Of a DNA stretch of 64,000 nt, positions 44,097 through 52,631 are shown piece after piece. Every line of letters begins with the position of its first letter. The first letter of the stretch is position 1. The notes beneath the pieces are model-generated. The model did not search any database. It was given only the letters and a program-made list of their open reading frames with translations, and was not told the DNA's origin. A program made the translations under genes and the position numbers. Where the stretch lies: positions 1 through 64,000 of the forward strand of contig JAFSYP010000114.1 of the NCBI GenBank assembly GCA_017449935.1, written 5' to 3'. The DNA comes from Clostridia bacterium (GTDB lineage: Bacteria; Bacillota; Clostridia; Oscillospirales; Acutalibacteraceae).

Positions 44097-47000
44097 TCAG
44101 CTGATGCCTGCGTACTCACGTGTCACCTGGTCGACTTGGATCAGGCGCGCAGCCATCTGACGGACAAGCGTCACATCGCTGGAGTTGATGATCTCGTCCT
44201 TCTGGAGGTTCGCTGCGAAGGTGAATGCGTCGACGATCAGGTAATCCTTCAATCTCGCGCTCATCTGACGCACCTCTGTCACGTCGGAGGAGGTGACTCT
44301 GCCGTCGCCGGTGACGTCGCCGAAGATGACGAGCGTGTAGCTTTCGGCGACCTCGCCCGTGTTGTCGTTGATCAGATCGACAGTGTCGCCGGTGCCGAGG
44401 AAACCGTCCTCATCATAGATGACCAGACTGCCGTTGCCCAGGATATCGAGATAGTTGTTCAGCAGTTCCTCTTCGGTGATCTCCGTCTTCAGACCGTAGA
44501 TATAATGTGTATCTTCGTCGATCACGGTGGTGGAGCCTTCGCGCGCGATCAGTTCGACCTTGATGTCCTTCCAGACCGCGTACAGCGTGACCGTCTTGCC
44601 GGCTTCATCCGTCAGGTTGCTGACCGTTGCGCCGTCCTCATAAACGGGCGCTTCGGCGTCGGCCGTCAGGCCCCAGCCGAGGAACTCGAAGCCGGTCTTC
44701 TCGAAAGCGTTTTCCGTCAGCACGACATCGGTATCATACACGGCGTCGATCGGTTCCATCGTATTCTCGCCGCCGTTTGCGTCGAACGCGATAACGTAGG
44801 CGTTCGCGGCAAAGACCGCTTTGACCGCCACAGCCTTGTCGGGCATACGGAACGTATTGTCCGCGCCGACCGCGACGTCGCGGCTCTCCCACGCGCTGAA
44901 TGTGTAGCCCGCAGCGGGCGTTGCAGTCAGCGTTACGACGGTATCATACGCGACGTCCGCCGTCAGATCGGCTTCGGCCGTGCCGTGGCCGTCGGTCGTG
45001 ACGGTGACGACATACTTGTTGATCGTCCAGTGGGCATAGATCGTATGATCCGCTGTCTGTGTCACGGCGGTGTCGGACAGGATCGGATCGCCGCCTTCCG
45101 CAGCGGTGAACCAGCCGTCGAAGGTGTAGCCTTCGCGCTCCGCGGTCAGCAGGACGCCGTAGACGCCGCCGACGGTGACGACCTTGTGCGGGTTGAACAC
45201 GGAGCCGCCCTGGGCGTCATATATGGCTTTGATGTTGTTGCCGGCCCAGACAGCCTTCAGCGTCACGTCGCCGTACTTGCCGGTCACGGCCTGCGCGGCG
45301 CCGTATTCGGTGCCGGCATTGCCCCAGTTGTAGTCGCCGCTGTCCGCCGGAACGGTCACGGTCCAGCGAAGGAACGTGTAACCGGCCTTGGAAGCGGTGC
45401 CGAGTGCAGCGTCGTCTGTCGTCTTATACGTCAGCGCGGTTTTCTCCTCGCCGCCGTCCGTGTCGAACGTGACGGTGTAGTCCAGCGCGGTGAATGTCGC
45501 CTTGACGGCTACGGCCTTGTCGGGCATACGGAACGTGTTGTCCGCGCCGACCGCAACGTCGTCGCTCTCCCAGCCGGAGAAGGCGTAACCGGGCTTCGCC
45601 GCCGCCGTCAGCGTGACGAGCGTGTCATACGCGACGTCCGTTGTCAGATCGGCCTCGGCCGTGCCGTTTCCGTCGTTGGTGACGGTCACGTCGTATTTAT
45701 TGATGATCCAGTATGCAAAGATCTCATGATCGGCCGTCTGGCTGACGGTCGTGGTCGCCTCGACCTTGGAGCCGCCGTTCGCCGCGGTGTACCAGCCGTC
45801 GAAGGTGTAGCCTTCGCGCTCGGCCGTGGTCAGCTCGCCGTAAACGTCGCCGACCGTAACGGTCTTGCTCGCCTCGGCCGGCGTGCCGCCCTGCGCGTTG
45901 TAGGTCACGGTGACGCCGTTGCCCTGCCACACAGCCTTCAGCGTAACGTCGCCGTACTTGCCGCTGACCGTGTCGTCCGCGGTATAGCGCGTCTGGGCGT
46001 CGCCCCAGTTATAGTCGCCGCTCTGCGCCGGAACGGTCACATCCCAGCCGATGAGGGTGTAGCCCGCCTTGGAGGCGCTGCCGATCGCGGTATCTTCGGT
46101 CGTCTTATAGGTCAGCGCGCCCTTCGCGTCGCCGCCGTCCGTATCGAACGTGACGGTGTAGGAGACAGCGGTGAACGTCGCCTTGACGGACACGGCCTTG
46201 TCGGGCATACGGAACGTATTGTCCGTGCTGACTGTGACGTCGTCGCTCTCCCAGCCGGAGAAGGCGAAGCCGGGATTTGCCTGCGCTGTCAGCGTGACGA
46301 GCGTGTCGTACGCGACGTCTGCGGTCAGATCGGCCTCGGCCGTGCCGTTTCCGTCGTTGGTGACGGTCACGTTGTATTCATTGATGATCCAGCGTGCGTA
46401 GATCGCATGATCTTCCGTATTGCTGACGGTCATCGTCGCTTCCACTTTTGAACCGCTGTCCGGATCGGTGTACCAGCCGTCGAAGGTGTAGCCCTCGCGC
46501 TCAGCCGTCGTCAGCTCGCCGTACGTGTCGCCGAAGGTAACGACTTTGCTCTCTTCGGCCGGCGTGCCGCCCTGTCCGTCGTACGTCACGGTGATGCTGT
46601 TGCCCTGCCAGAGCGCGGTCAGCGTCACGTCGCCGTACTTGCCGGTGACCGTGTCGTCCGCGGCATAGAGCGTTCCGACGTCGCCCCAGTTATAATGGTC
46701 GTCCTCCGAAGCGGCGGAGACCTGCCAGCCGAGGAAGGTGTAGCCGGTCCTCGTCGTATCGCCGAGCGTATCGGTCGAGACCGTCGAATACACCAACTGC
46801 TCCTTCGCTTCGCCGAGCGCGGCGTCGAAGATGACCGTATATGTCTGGGACGCATAGACGAAGGTGATGACGTTTTCGCCGGAAACCAGCTCCGCCGTCT
46901 GGATCGCGGGATCGGGGTATTGCAGCTCCGTATTCTCCACGACCGGCGCGACCGCGGCGACATGGATGCCGACAGGCTGTACGTTCAGCGTCACGGCAGG

Positions 47001-47729
47001 GGCCACGTCCGCGCCCGTCTCGTCCGTGTACCGGACGGTGTAGGCGGTCTTTTCGCAGTCGTTCAGGAGCGCAAGCAGGCTGAACGAATCTTCCAGCGCG
47101 TCATAATACGCGACGGAATCTTTATAACAGTAAATCGTGGTCGTGATCGGATCGAGCGCATCGTGCGCGCCGTTGACGTGTCCGATGGAGATCGTCTGGC
47201 CGATGTCGAGCGCCACGTTGAAGATCCCGCGCACAGGCGTGTCGGCGCCGAGGATGATCAAGCTCTCCATCGCGTCGCACTTATAAAATGCGCACGAGCC
47301 GATCTCGGCGACGGACGTGGGAACGGTCACGCTCAGCAAGGACGAGCATTTCCAGAACGCGCCCTCTCCGATGGTCGTCAGACCGTTCGGCAGGATCATC
47401 TGCGCCAGGGACGTGCAGTTCTCGAACGCATAGCTGCCGATCGAGGTGATCGTGTCCGGCAGGAAGAACGCCGTGACGTCGCTGCAGTCCTTGAACGCGT
47501 CGTCGCCGATGCCGGTCACGGTGTTTCCGCCGATCTCGGCAGGAAGCATGACCGCGCCGCTCAGCGCGTCTTCGCATCCGGTCAGGATGGCGTTGCCGTT
47601 TTCGACCGCAAACGTGAACGCGCTGTCCGTGGGCGTGTTGTTGCCCGTTACGGCAAAGTGCACCACGGTAAACGCGATCGCTGCGACGGCAACGAGAGAC
47701 AGTACTTTCAAAATCGTCTTTTTCTTCAT
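44097..47729 (-). CDS. Large exported repeat protein with BspA-type LRRs, InlB-type repeats and a C-terminal dockerin
   Basis: A 1210-residue surface protein. The N-terminus is a signal or anchor (KKTILKVLSLVAVAAIAFTV). Residues 40-190 hold BspA-like leucine-rich repeats (IGDDAFKDCSDVTAFFLPDT type). A MucBP-like segment follows at 240-310. Then come three copies of a composite unit of about 220 residues, each with InlB/Flg_new modules (GYTFDGWYT, GKYGDVTLKAVW, FRMPDKAV). The last 75 residues are a type I dockerin: GDVTGDGRVTSSDVTEVRQM and its second half with INSSDVTLVRQM. It is probably attached to a cohesin protein elsewhere in the genome. A consensus promoter lies upstream. Confidence 0.85.
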   Translation of the reverse strand: MKKKTILKVLSLVAVAAIAFTVVHFAVTGNNTPTDSAFTFAVENGNAILTGCEDALSGAVMLPAEIGGNTVTGIGDDAFKDCSDVTAFFLPDTITSIGSYAFENCTSLAQMILPNGLTTIGEGAFWKCSSLLSVTVPTSVAEIGSCAFYKCDAMESLIILGADTPVRGIFNVALDIGQTISIGHVNGAHDALDPITTTIYCYKDSVAYYDALEDSFSLLALLNDCEKTAYTVRYTDETGADVAPAVTLNVQPVGIHVAAVAPVVENTELQYPDPAIQTAELVSGENVITFVYASQTYTVIFDAALGEAKEQLVYSTVSTDTLGDTTRTGYTFLGWQVSAASEDDHYNWGDVGTLYAADDTVTGKYGDVTLTALWQGNSITVTYDGQGGTPAEESKVVTFGDTYGELTTAEREGYTFDGWYTDPDSGSKVEATMTVSNTEDHAIYARWIINEYNVTVTNDGNGTAEADLTADVAYDTLVTLTAQANPGFAFSGWESDDVTVSTDNTFRMPDKAVSVKATFTAVSYTVTFDTDGGDAKGALTYKTTEDTAIGSASKAGYTLIGWDVTVPAQSGDYNWGDAQTRYTADDTVSGKYGDVTLKAVWQGNGVTVTYNAQGGTPAEASKTVTVGDVYGELTTAEREGYTFDGWYTAANGGSKVEATTTVSQTADHEIFAYWIINKYDVTVTNDGNGTAEADLTTDVAYDTLVTLTAAAKPGYAFSGWESDDVAVGADNTFRMPDKAVAVKATFTALDYTVTFDTDGGEEKTALTYKTTDDAALGTASKAGYTFLRWTVTVPADSGDYNWGNAGTEYGAAQAVTGKYGDVTLKAVWAGNNIKAIYDAQGGSVFNPHKVVTVGGVYGVLLTAEREGYTFDGWFTAAEGGDPILSDTAVTQTADHTIYAHWTINKYVVTVTTDGHGTAEADLTADVAYDTVVTLTATPAAGYTFSAWESRDVAVGADNTFRMPDKAVAVKAVFAANAYVIAFDANGGENTMEPIDAVYDTDVVLTENAFEKTGFEFLGWGLTADAEAPVYEDGATVSNLTDEAGKTVTLYAVWKDIKVELIAREGSTTVIDEDTHYIYGLKTEITEEELLNNYLDILGNGSLVIYDEDGFLGTGDTVDLINDNTGEVAESYTLVIFGDVTGDGRVTSSDVTEVRQMSARLKDYLIVDAFTFAANLQKDEIINSSDVTLVRQMAARLIQVDQVTREYAGIS
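44850..46800. repeat. Three tandem composite repeats of about 650 bp inside the dockerin protein gene
   Basis: Nearly identical DNA recurs at about 660-bp steps, for example the stretch encoding FRMPDKAVAVKA at about 44830, 45500 and 46180, and the stretch encoding GKYGDVTLKAVW at about 45250, 45930 and 46620. Each unit holds three different InlB-type modules, so the array arose by duplication of a three-module block. Confidence 0.75.
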
Positions 47730-47777
47730 AGGAATGTTTACACCCTCCCTTTTAACCGTGTACAATAGTACGTATAC

Positions 47778-47806
47778 ATTATAAAGATTAGGGCCGCGCA
47801 TGTCAA
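47778..47806 (-). promoter_or_regulatory. sigmaA promoter of the dockerin protein gene
   Basis: Minus-strand TTGACA (47801-47806), 17-base spacer and TATAAT (47778-47783), a perfect match. The RBS GGGAGG lies about 14 bases before the ATG at 47729, longer than usual. Confidence 0.85.
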
Positions 47807-47903
47807 GTATCTATGCAAAAAAAGTGCGAACAAACGCGAAATCCGATTTGTAAAGAGTTTTTACCTTACATCAGATCGTTGAATATGGCCGGTTTCGGAA
47901 AAG

Positions 47904-47933
47904 TTATTCACATTATCCACCGAGTTTTCCACA
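47904..47933 (+). other. Cluster of three DnaA-box-like sites
   Basis: TTATTCACA (47904-47912), TTATCCACC (47913-47921) and TTTTCCACA (47925-47933) lie in the same orientation, the first two directly adjacent. The first fits TTATNCACA exactly and the other two differ at one position. They lie in a 775-bp gene-free region with AT-rich stretches on the acpP side. No dnaA, dnaN or gidA is in the window, so this may be a regulatory or titration site rather than oriC. Confidence 0.5.
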
Positions 47934-48378
47934 GAAGTAAGGAGCCGTTCCTTTACATGGGCGCAACTGTCCGCAAAAAATGCGGCGGTTTTGTTTCTTT
48001 CCGATTTCCAAAATAAAGCACGGATTTGTGCAGACCGTTTCATTTTCCGGCAAGGGAATTGGGTATATTGTACAAACCGCCGTCGAGAAGTTTTTTTTCG
48101 GCCGATCATTCTTTCCTTTTGGAAAAAACCTGTCCGAAGTCTCGTTTGATTCTCTTTTGATGAAGAAACAGAATAAAAACTGAAAAGTTATAATACTTTA
48201 CGCAAATATGACAAAAGGGTTAAATCGTTGTAAAACAAATGAAACCAATCAAATTGACAAAGCAGAATCGTAAAGGGGACATACTTTACATCTAAAAAAC
48301 GGCCGAAAAACCGGTCCGAAGCGGGTCCGCGGCACGGACTGTCCGGATGCCGTAAAAGCACGTGAAACAAAAAAATTT

Positions 48379-48400
48379 GTGTAAAAACGCCGCTTTACAC
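48379..48400. promoter_or_regulatory. Inverted repeat just upstream of the acpP promoter
   Basis: GTGTAAA (48379-48385) and TTTACAC (48394-48400) are separated by eight bases, and the second arm abuts the -35 box of acpP. It is a plausible operator or activator site for fatty-acid or growth control; the binding protein is unknown. Confidence 0.45.
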
Positions 48401-48429
48401 TTGACAAACGGGGAAAATATGAATATATT
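48401..48429 (+). promoter_or_regulatory. acpP promoter
   Basis: TTGACA (48401-48406), 17-base spacer and TATATT (48424-48429). The leader to the ATG at 48505 is about 70 bases. Confidence 0.8.
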
Positions 48430-48504
48430 ACATTGTGTAACGGTTGCGCGCGCTTCTCCAAGCGGCGCCGCGCCGGGGATTAAACATAAGGAGAATAGTG
48501 AATT

Positions 48505-48729
48505 ATGGTCTTTGAGAAAGTGAGAAAGATCCTTTGCGAGCAGTTTGAACTGGACGAGGACAGAGTCACGATGGACTCCAGTCTGATCGGCGACCTGGGC
48601 GCAGACAGCCTGGATGTGATCGACCTTGCCATGTCGATCGAGGATGAATTCGATATTGAGGTCCCGGACGACGAGATCGAAAAGATCAAGACGGTCGGCG
48701 ACATCGTCAGATTTGTGGAGGAGCACTGA
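48505..48729 (+). CDS. acpP: Acyl carrier protein
   Basis: A 74-residue acidic carrier of fatty acid synthesis. The phosphopantetheine site is the Ser35 in GADSLDVIDLAMSIED, and the IEVPDDEIEKIKTVGDIV helix is conserved. Length and charge are typical. AAGGAG lies 11 bases before the ATG. It is followed 24 bases later by proS instead of fab genes, which is unusual gene order. Confidence 0.95.
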   Translation: MVFEKVRKILCEQFELDEDRVTMDSSLIGDLGADSLDVIDLAMSIEDEFDIEVPDDEIEKIKTVGDIVRFVEEH

Positions 48730-48753
48730 TCCTCCGGAGAGGAAGTTTAAGGT

Positions 48754-50193
48754 TTGGCTGAACAAAAAAAGATGGTCGAAGAGATCACTTCCATGGAAGT
48801 GGACTTCGCCCAATGGTATACCGATATTGTCAAGAAGGCGGACCTGATCGATTATTCGAGCGTCAAGGGCTGCATGGTGATCCGTCCCTACGGCTATGCC
48901 GTGTGGGAAAATATCCAGCGCCTGCTCGACGCGCGCTTCAAGGCGACGGGACATGAGAATGTATATATGCCCATGTTCATCCCGGAGAGCCTGCTGCAAA
49001 AGGAGAAGGATCACGTCGAGGGCTTCGCGCCGGAGGTGGCATGGGTCACGCACGGCGGCAGCGAGCCTTTGGCGGAGCGGCTGTGCGTGCGTCCGACTTC
49101 GGAGACGCTGTTCTGCGAGCATTACGCCAACATCGTCCATTCCTACCGCGACCTGCCGAAGCTGTACAACCAGTGGTGCTCGGTCGTGCGGTGGGAAAAG
49201 ACGACGCGCCCGTTCCTGCGTTCGCGCGAGTTCCTGTGGCAGGAGGGGCACACCGTTCACGCCACGGCCGCGGAAGCGATCGAGGAGACGGAGCGGATGC
49301 TGAACGTATACGCGTCCTTCTGCGAGGAAGAGCTGTGTATGCCGGTCATCAAGGGCAAAAAGACCGAGAGCGACAAATTCGCCGGTGCGGAGGATACCTA
49401 CGCGATCGAGGCGCTCATGCACGACGGTAAGGCGCTGCAGGCCGGCACGTCCCACTATTTCGGCGACGGCTTCGCTAGAGCGTTCGATATCCAGTATACG
49501 GACAAAAACAATCAGCTTCAATATGTGCATCAGACCTCCTGGGGCATGACGACACGCCTGATCGGCGCGGTCATCATGTCGCACGGCGACAACAACGGCC
49601 TGGTGCTTCCGCCCGCGGTCGCGCCGATCCAGGTCGTCATCCTGCCGATCGCGCAGCATAAGCCGGGCGTGCTCGACAACGCGTATGCGCTGCGCGAGCG
49701 CCTGAGCAGGACGTTCCGCGTCAAGCTCGACGACAGCGACAATTCCCCCGGCTGGAAATTCTCGGAGTACGAGATGAAGGGCGTTCCGCTTCGGCTGGAG
49801 ATCGGCCCGAAGGACATCGAAAAGAACCAGTGCGTACTGGTGCGGCGCGATACGCGCGAGAAATACTTCGTCCCGCTGGAGGATCTCGAGCAGGAGATCG
49901 ACCGCCTGCTGAAGGCGCTGGCCAAGTCGATCTACGACAAGGCGCTCGAGAACCGCGAGAGACGCACCTATGCCTGCACGACGATCGACGAGATCCGCAC
50001 CTCGCTCGCGGAAGGCGGCGACGGCTTCGTCAAGGCGATGTGGTGCGGCGAGGAAGCGTGCGAGGACGCGGTCAAGGAACAGACGGGCGTCGGCTCGCGC
50101 TGCATCCCCTTCGAGCAGGAAAAGCTCAGCGACGTCTGCGTGTGCTGCGGAAAACCCGCCAAACACATGGTCTACTGGGGCAAGGCCTATTAA
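48754..50193 (+). CDS. proS: Prolyl-tRNA synthetase, archaeal/eukaryotic-like short form
   Basis: A 479-residue class II synthetase that charges tRNA-Pro. It lacks the large editing insertion of the usual bacterial ProRS and has the pattern of the archaeal-type enzyme: [49 protein letters not shown] (motif 2) and [20 protein letters not shown] (motif 3). A C-terminal zinc-like Cys cluster ([18 protein letters not shown]) ends the protein. The start codon is probably TTG at 48754, with AGGAAG eight bases upstream; the first ATG is six codons later and lacks a site. Confidence 0.92.
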   Translation: MAEQKKMVEEITSMEVDFAQWYTDIVKKADLIDYSSVKGCMVIRPYGYAVWENIQRLLDARFKATGHENVYMPMFIPESLLQKEKDHVEGFAPEVAWVTHGGSEPLAERLCVRPTSETLFCEHYANIVHSYRDLPKLYNQWCSVVRWEKTTRPFLRSREFLWQEGHTVHATAAEAIEETERMLNVYASFCEEELCMPVIKGKKTESDKFAGAEDTYAIEALMHDGKALQAGTSHYFGDGFARAFDIQYTDKNNQLQYVHQTSWGMTTRLIGAVIMSHGDNNGLVLPPAVAPIQVVILPIAQHKPGVLDNAYALRERLSRTFRVKLDDSDNSPGWKFSEYEMKGVPLRLEIGPKDIEKNQCVLVRRDTREKYFVPLEDLEQEIDRLLKALAKSIYDKALENRERRTYACTTIDEIRTSLAEGGDGFVKAMWCGEEACEDAVKEQTGVGSRCIPFEQEKLSDVCVCCGKPAKHMVYWGKAY

Positions 50194-50204
50194 AACAATG
50201 CAAA

Positions 50205-50233
50205 AGGGACGGGACGCGCTCCCGTCCTTTTTT
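50205..50233 (+). terminator. proS terminator
   Basis: GGACGGGA (50207-50214) pairs with TCCCGTCC (50220-50227), followed by TTTTTT. It ends only 14 bases before the nagA start, so nagA depends on read-through or on a promoter not identified here. Confidence 0.8.
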
Positions 50234-50247
50234 ATGGGGACAACGGT

Positions 50248-51372
50248 ATGATACTGAAAAATGCGACGGTCTACGACGGCGCGTTCCGCCCGCAAAGGCT
50301 GGACGTCGCCGTGCGGGACGGAAAAATAGAGCGGCTCGGCGAGAGCCTGCCGCAGACGGACGGGGCGCTCGACTGCACGGGCTGTACCGTTGTGCCGGGA
50401 TTTGTGGACATCCATATCCACGGCGGGGGCGGCGGAGATATGGCGGACGCCGATCCGCAGTCGCTGCAAAAAATGTCGCGCTTCCTTCTGCGTCACGGCG
50501 TGACGTCGTTCTGCCCGGCGAGCATGACGCTGCCGTTCGACGATCTGGCGGCGCAGTTTGCCGCCGTGGAAGCGTTCAAGGGCAGGGAAGAGGGCGCGCG
50601 CGTATTGGGCGTGCGCATGGAAGGCCCGTATATCTCCGCAGAAAAAAAGGGCGCGCAGTGCGGCGCGTTCATCCGTCCCGCCGACTATGCGGAGTTTGCG
50701 GCGCTGGACGCGATCAGCCGCGTGTGCGTGGTGGACGCCGCGCCGGAAAAGGCGGGCGCTTCGGCGTTTGCCGAACGGGCGTCCGGGCGCTGTACCGTGT
50801 CCGCCGGCCATACGGCCGCGAGCTATGCGCAGATGCTCGAAGCGCTCGAGCACGGCTTTTCGCACGCGACGCACCTGTTCAACGCGATGCCGCCCATCCG
50901 CAACCGCGAACCCGGTCCCGTGACGGCGATCCTGTGCAGCGGCACGGCGACCGCGGAGCTGATCTGCGACGGCTTCCATAACCATCCGGCCGTCGTCTGC
51001 ATGGCGATGCGGCTGCTGGGCGCCGACCGCGCCGTGGTCGTCAGCGACGCCATGCGCGCGGCAGGCTGCGGCGACGGCGAATACGTGCTCGGCGGACAAA
51101 AGGTTTTCGTGCGCGGCGGCCGGGCGAGGCTGGCCGACGGCACGATCGCCGCGTCCACAACGGATCTGCATACGGAGTTTCGCAATCTGCTCGCGTGGGG
51201 CGTTCCCTTTGCCGACGCGCTGCGCGCCTGTACGATCAATCCCGCGCGCGTCGCCGGCGCGGCGGACAGGATCGGCAGCATCGAACCCGGCAAGGACGCC
51301 GATCTTCTGGTTCTGGACAGTCAAAACAGGATCCGCTGCGTGCTTGTTAAGGGACGCGTTTACGAAAACTGA
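50248..51372 (+). CDS. nagA: N-acetylglucosamine-6-phosphate deacetylase
   Basis: A 374-residue amidohydrolase that deacetylates GlcNAc-6-phosphate during amino-sugar use and cell-wall recycling. Markers: VVPGFVDIHIHGGGGGDMAD (metal His-x-His), GVRMEGPYIS with the metal Glu, the HATHLFNAMPPIRNREPG segment, and DAMRAAGCGDGEY with the catalytic Asp. Length is normal. No nagB lies nearby. The RBS is weak (GGGGAC). Confidence 0.95.
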   Translation: MILKNATVYDGAFRPQRLDVAVRDGKIERLGESLPQTDGALDCTGCTVVPGFVDIHIHGGGGGDMADADPQSLQKMSRFLLRHGVTSFCPASMTLPFDDLAAQFAAVEAFKGREEGARVLGVRMEGPYISAEKKGAQCGAFIRPADYAEFAALDAISRVCVVDAAPEKAGASAFAERASGRCTVSAGHTAASYAQMLEALEHGFSHATHLFNAMPPIRNREPGPVTAILCSGTATAELICDGFHNHPAVVCMAMRLLGADRAVVVSDAMRAAGCGDGEYVLGGQKVFVRGGRARLADGTIAASTTDLHTEFRNLLAWGVPFADALRACTINPARVAGAADRIGSIEPGKDADLLVLDSQNRIRCVLVKGRVYEN

Positions 51373-51373
51373 A

Positions 51374-51420
51374 ATCGTCGACAGCCTATCCGTTCGGAAG
51401 GTTGTCGACGATCTTTTTTT
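51374..51420 (+). terminator. nagA terminator
   Basis: ATCGTCGACA (51374-51383) pairs with TGTCGACGAT (51403-51412), followed by CTTTTTTT. Confidence 0.85.
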
Positions 51421-51422
51421 GC

Positions 51423-52601
51423 TTATTTCAGATATTCCGCCATTTTTTCAAGTCGGCGCAGCGCCTCCTCCAGCGTGCTTTGCTGTCTGGCAAAGTGCAG
51501 GCGGATCAGGTGATTTACGGGTTCGCGGAAGAAACTGGACCCGGGCACGGCGGCGACGCCGATATTTTTGATCATCCATTCGCAGAACTCCAGATCGGAA
51601 AGTCCCCGGAACCGGGGCAGATCCAGAAACTGCCGGATATCCAGCATGACGAAATACGTCCCCTGCGGGATATTATGCTGCAGTCCGATCCGGTCCAAGC
51701 CTTCGCAGAAGAAGTCTCGCTTTTGCGTGTAGAGCTTTTGCAGCTCGGCATAGTAGCTCTCCGGGAGCTCTAAGCCCGCGACGGCGGCCTCCTGCAAGGG
51801 CGCCGCCGCGCCGACGGTCAAAAAGTCATGCACCTTTCTCGCGCCCTCGATCACGCGTGCGGACCCGCAGATATATCCCAATCGCCATCCGGTCACCGAA
51901 TAGGTCTTGGAGAGCGAATTGCAGGTGATCGTGTGGTCGAACATACCGGGCAGCGAAGCCATCGCCGTATGGACGTGAGGGGCAAAGACGATATGCTCAT
52001 ACACCTCGTCCGTGATGACAAAGGCGTCGTACCGCAGAGCGAGCGCGCCGATCGCGGTCAACTCTTCCCGCGTGAACACCTTTCCGCAGGGGTTGGAAGG
52101 GTTGCAGATGATGATCGCTTTTGCGCCTTCCCGAAAACCGGCTTCGATCCGGTCCAGATCGAAATCATACGTCGGCGGGACCAGCGGGATATAGATCGGC
52201 TCCGCGCCGGACAGAATTGCGTCCGCTCCGTAGTTTTCGTAGAAGGGCGAGAACACCATCACCTTGTCGCCGGGGTTGCAGATCGTCATCATGGCCGCCA
52301 TCATCGCTTCGGTGCTGCCGCAGGTGACGCACAGCTGCGTGTCGGGATCGACCGTTCTGCCGAAGGTTTTCGATACCTTTCGCGAGAGCGCTTCACGGAA
52401 GTTCTGCGCGCCGAAGGTGATGGAGTATTGATGCGGTCCGTCGCAGGCCGTCTTGGCCAGCGCGTCCAGCAGCGCCTGCGGCGGGTCGAAATCCGGAAAC
52501 CCCTGGGACAGATTGATCGCCCCGTATGCGTTGCTGATGCGCGTCATCCTGCGGATCACAGAGTCGGTGAACGTCTCCACCCGTTCGCTCAATTTGGGCA
52601 T
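51423..52601 (-). CDS. Class I/II PLP-dependent aminotransferase
   Basis: A 392-residue fold-type I aminotransferase. The PLP lysine is in NSLSKTYSVTGWRLG, the N-terminal INLSQGFPDFDPP and the NPSNPCGKVFTREE motif are present, and the phosphate-binding Arg follows at WRLG. Within the family it is closest in pattern to MalY/PatB-independent aspartate-type or methionine-related transaminases (YbdL-like); the substrate is uncertain. It is followed convergently by nagA and preceded by the LarA-family gene 30 bases upstream. Confidence 0.85.
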   Translation of the reverse strand: MPKLSERVETFTDSVIRRMTRISNAYGAINLSQGFPDFDPPQALLDALAKTACDGPHQYSITFGAQNFREALSRKVSKTFGRTVDPDTQLCVTCGSTEAMMAAMMTICNPGDKVMVFSPFYENYGADAILSGAEPIYIPLVPPTYDFDLDRIEAGFREGAKAIIICNPSNPCGKVFTREELTAIGALALRYDAFVITDEVYEHIVFAPHVHTAMASLPGMFDHTITCNSLSKTYSVTGWRLGYICGSARVIEGARKVHDFLTVGAAAPLQEAAVAGLELPESYYAELQKLYTQKRDFFCEGLDRIGLQHNIPQGTYFVMLDIRQFLDLPRFRGLSDLEFCEWMIKNIGVAAVPGSSFFREPVNHLIRLHFARQQSTLEEALRRLEKMAEYLK

Positions 52602-52631
52602 ATGCTTTTCTCCTTCCGTTCGTTCACTAGC

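Larger units (their letters stand above)
47807..48400. other. Gene-free region between the dockerin gene and acpP
   Basis: About 590 bases without a convincing gene. It holds the DnaA-box cluster at 47904-47933, then an AT-rich stretch to about 48300 and repeated GTAAA/TTTAC half-sites. One inverted pair is GTAAAG-N8-CTTTAC (48270-48289) and another is GTGTAAA-N8-TTTACAC (48379-48400). Short frames of 60-80 codons cross it, but none has both a ribosome binding site and recognisable sequence. Confidence 0.55.

Noticed and set aside
44070..46451. A 793-codon open frame opposite the dockerin protein gene
   Set aside because: Its apparent internal repeats only reflect the DNA repeats of the real gene; there is no start signal or recognisable domain.
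47807..48400. Chromosome replication origin
   Set aside because: The DnaA-box-like cluster is small and dnaA, dnaN, rpmH and gidA are all absent from the flanks, so oriC is not claimed; the sites are reported only as a cluster.
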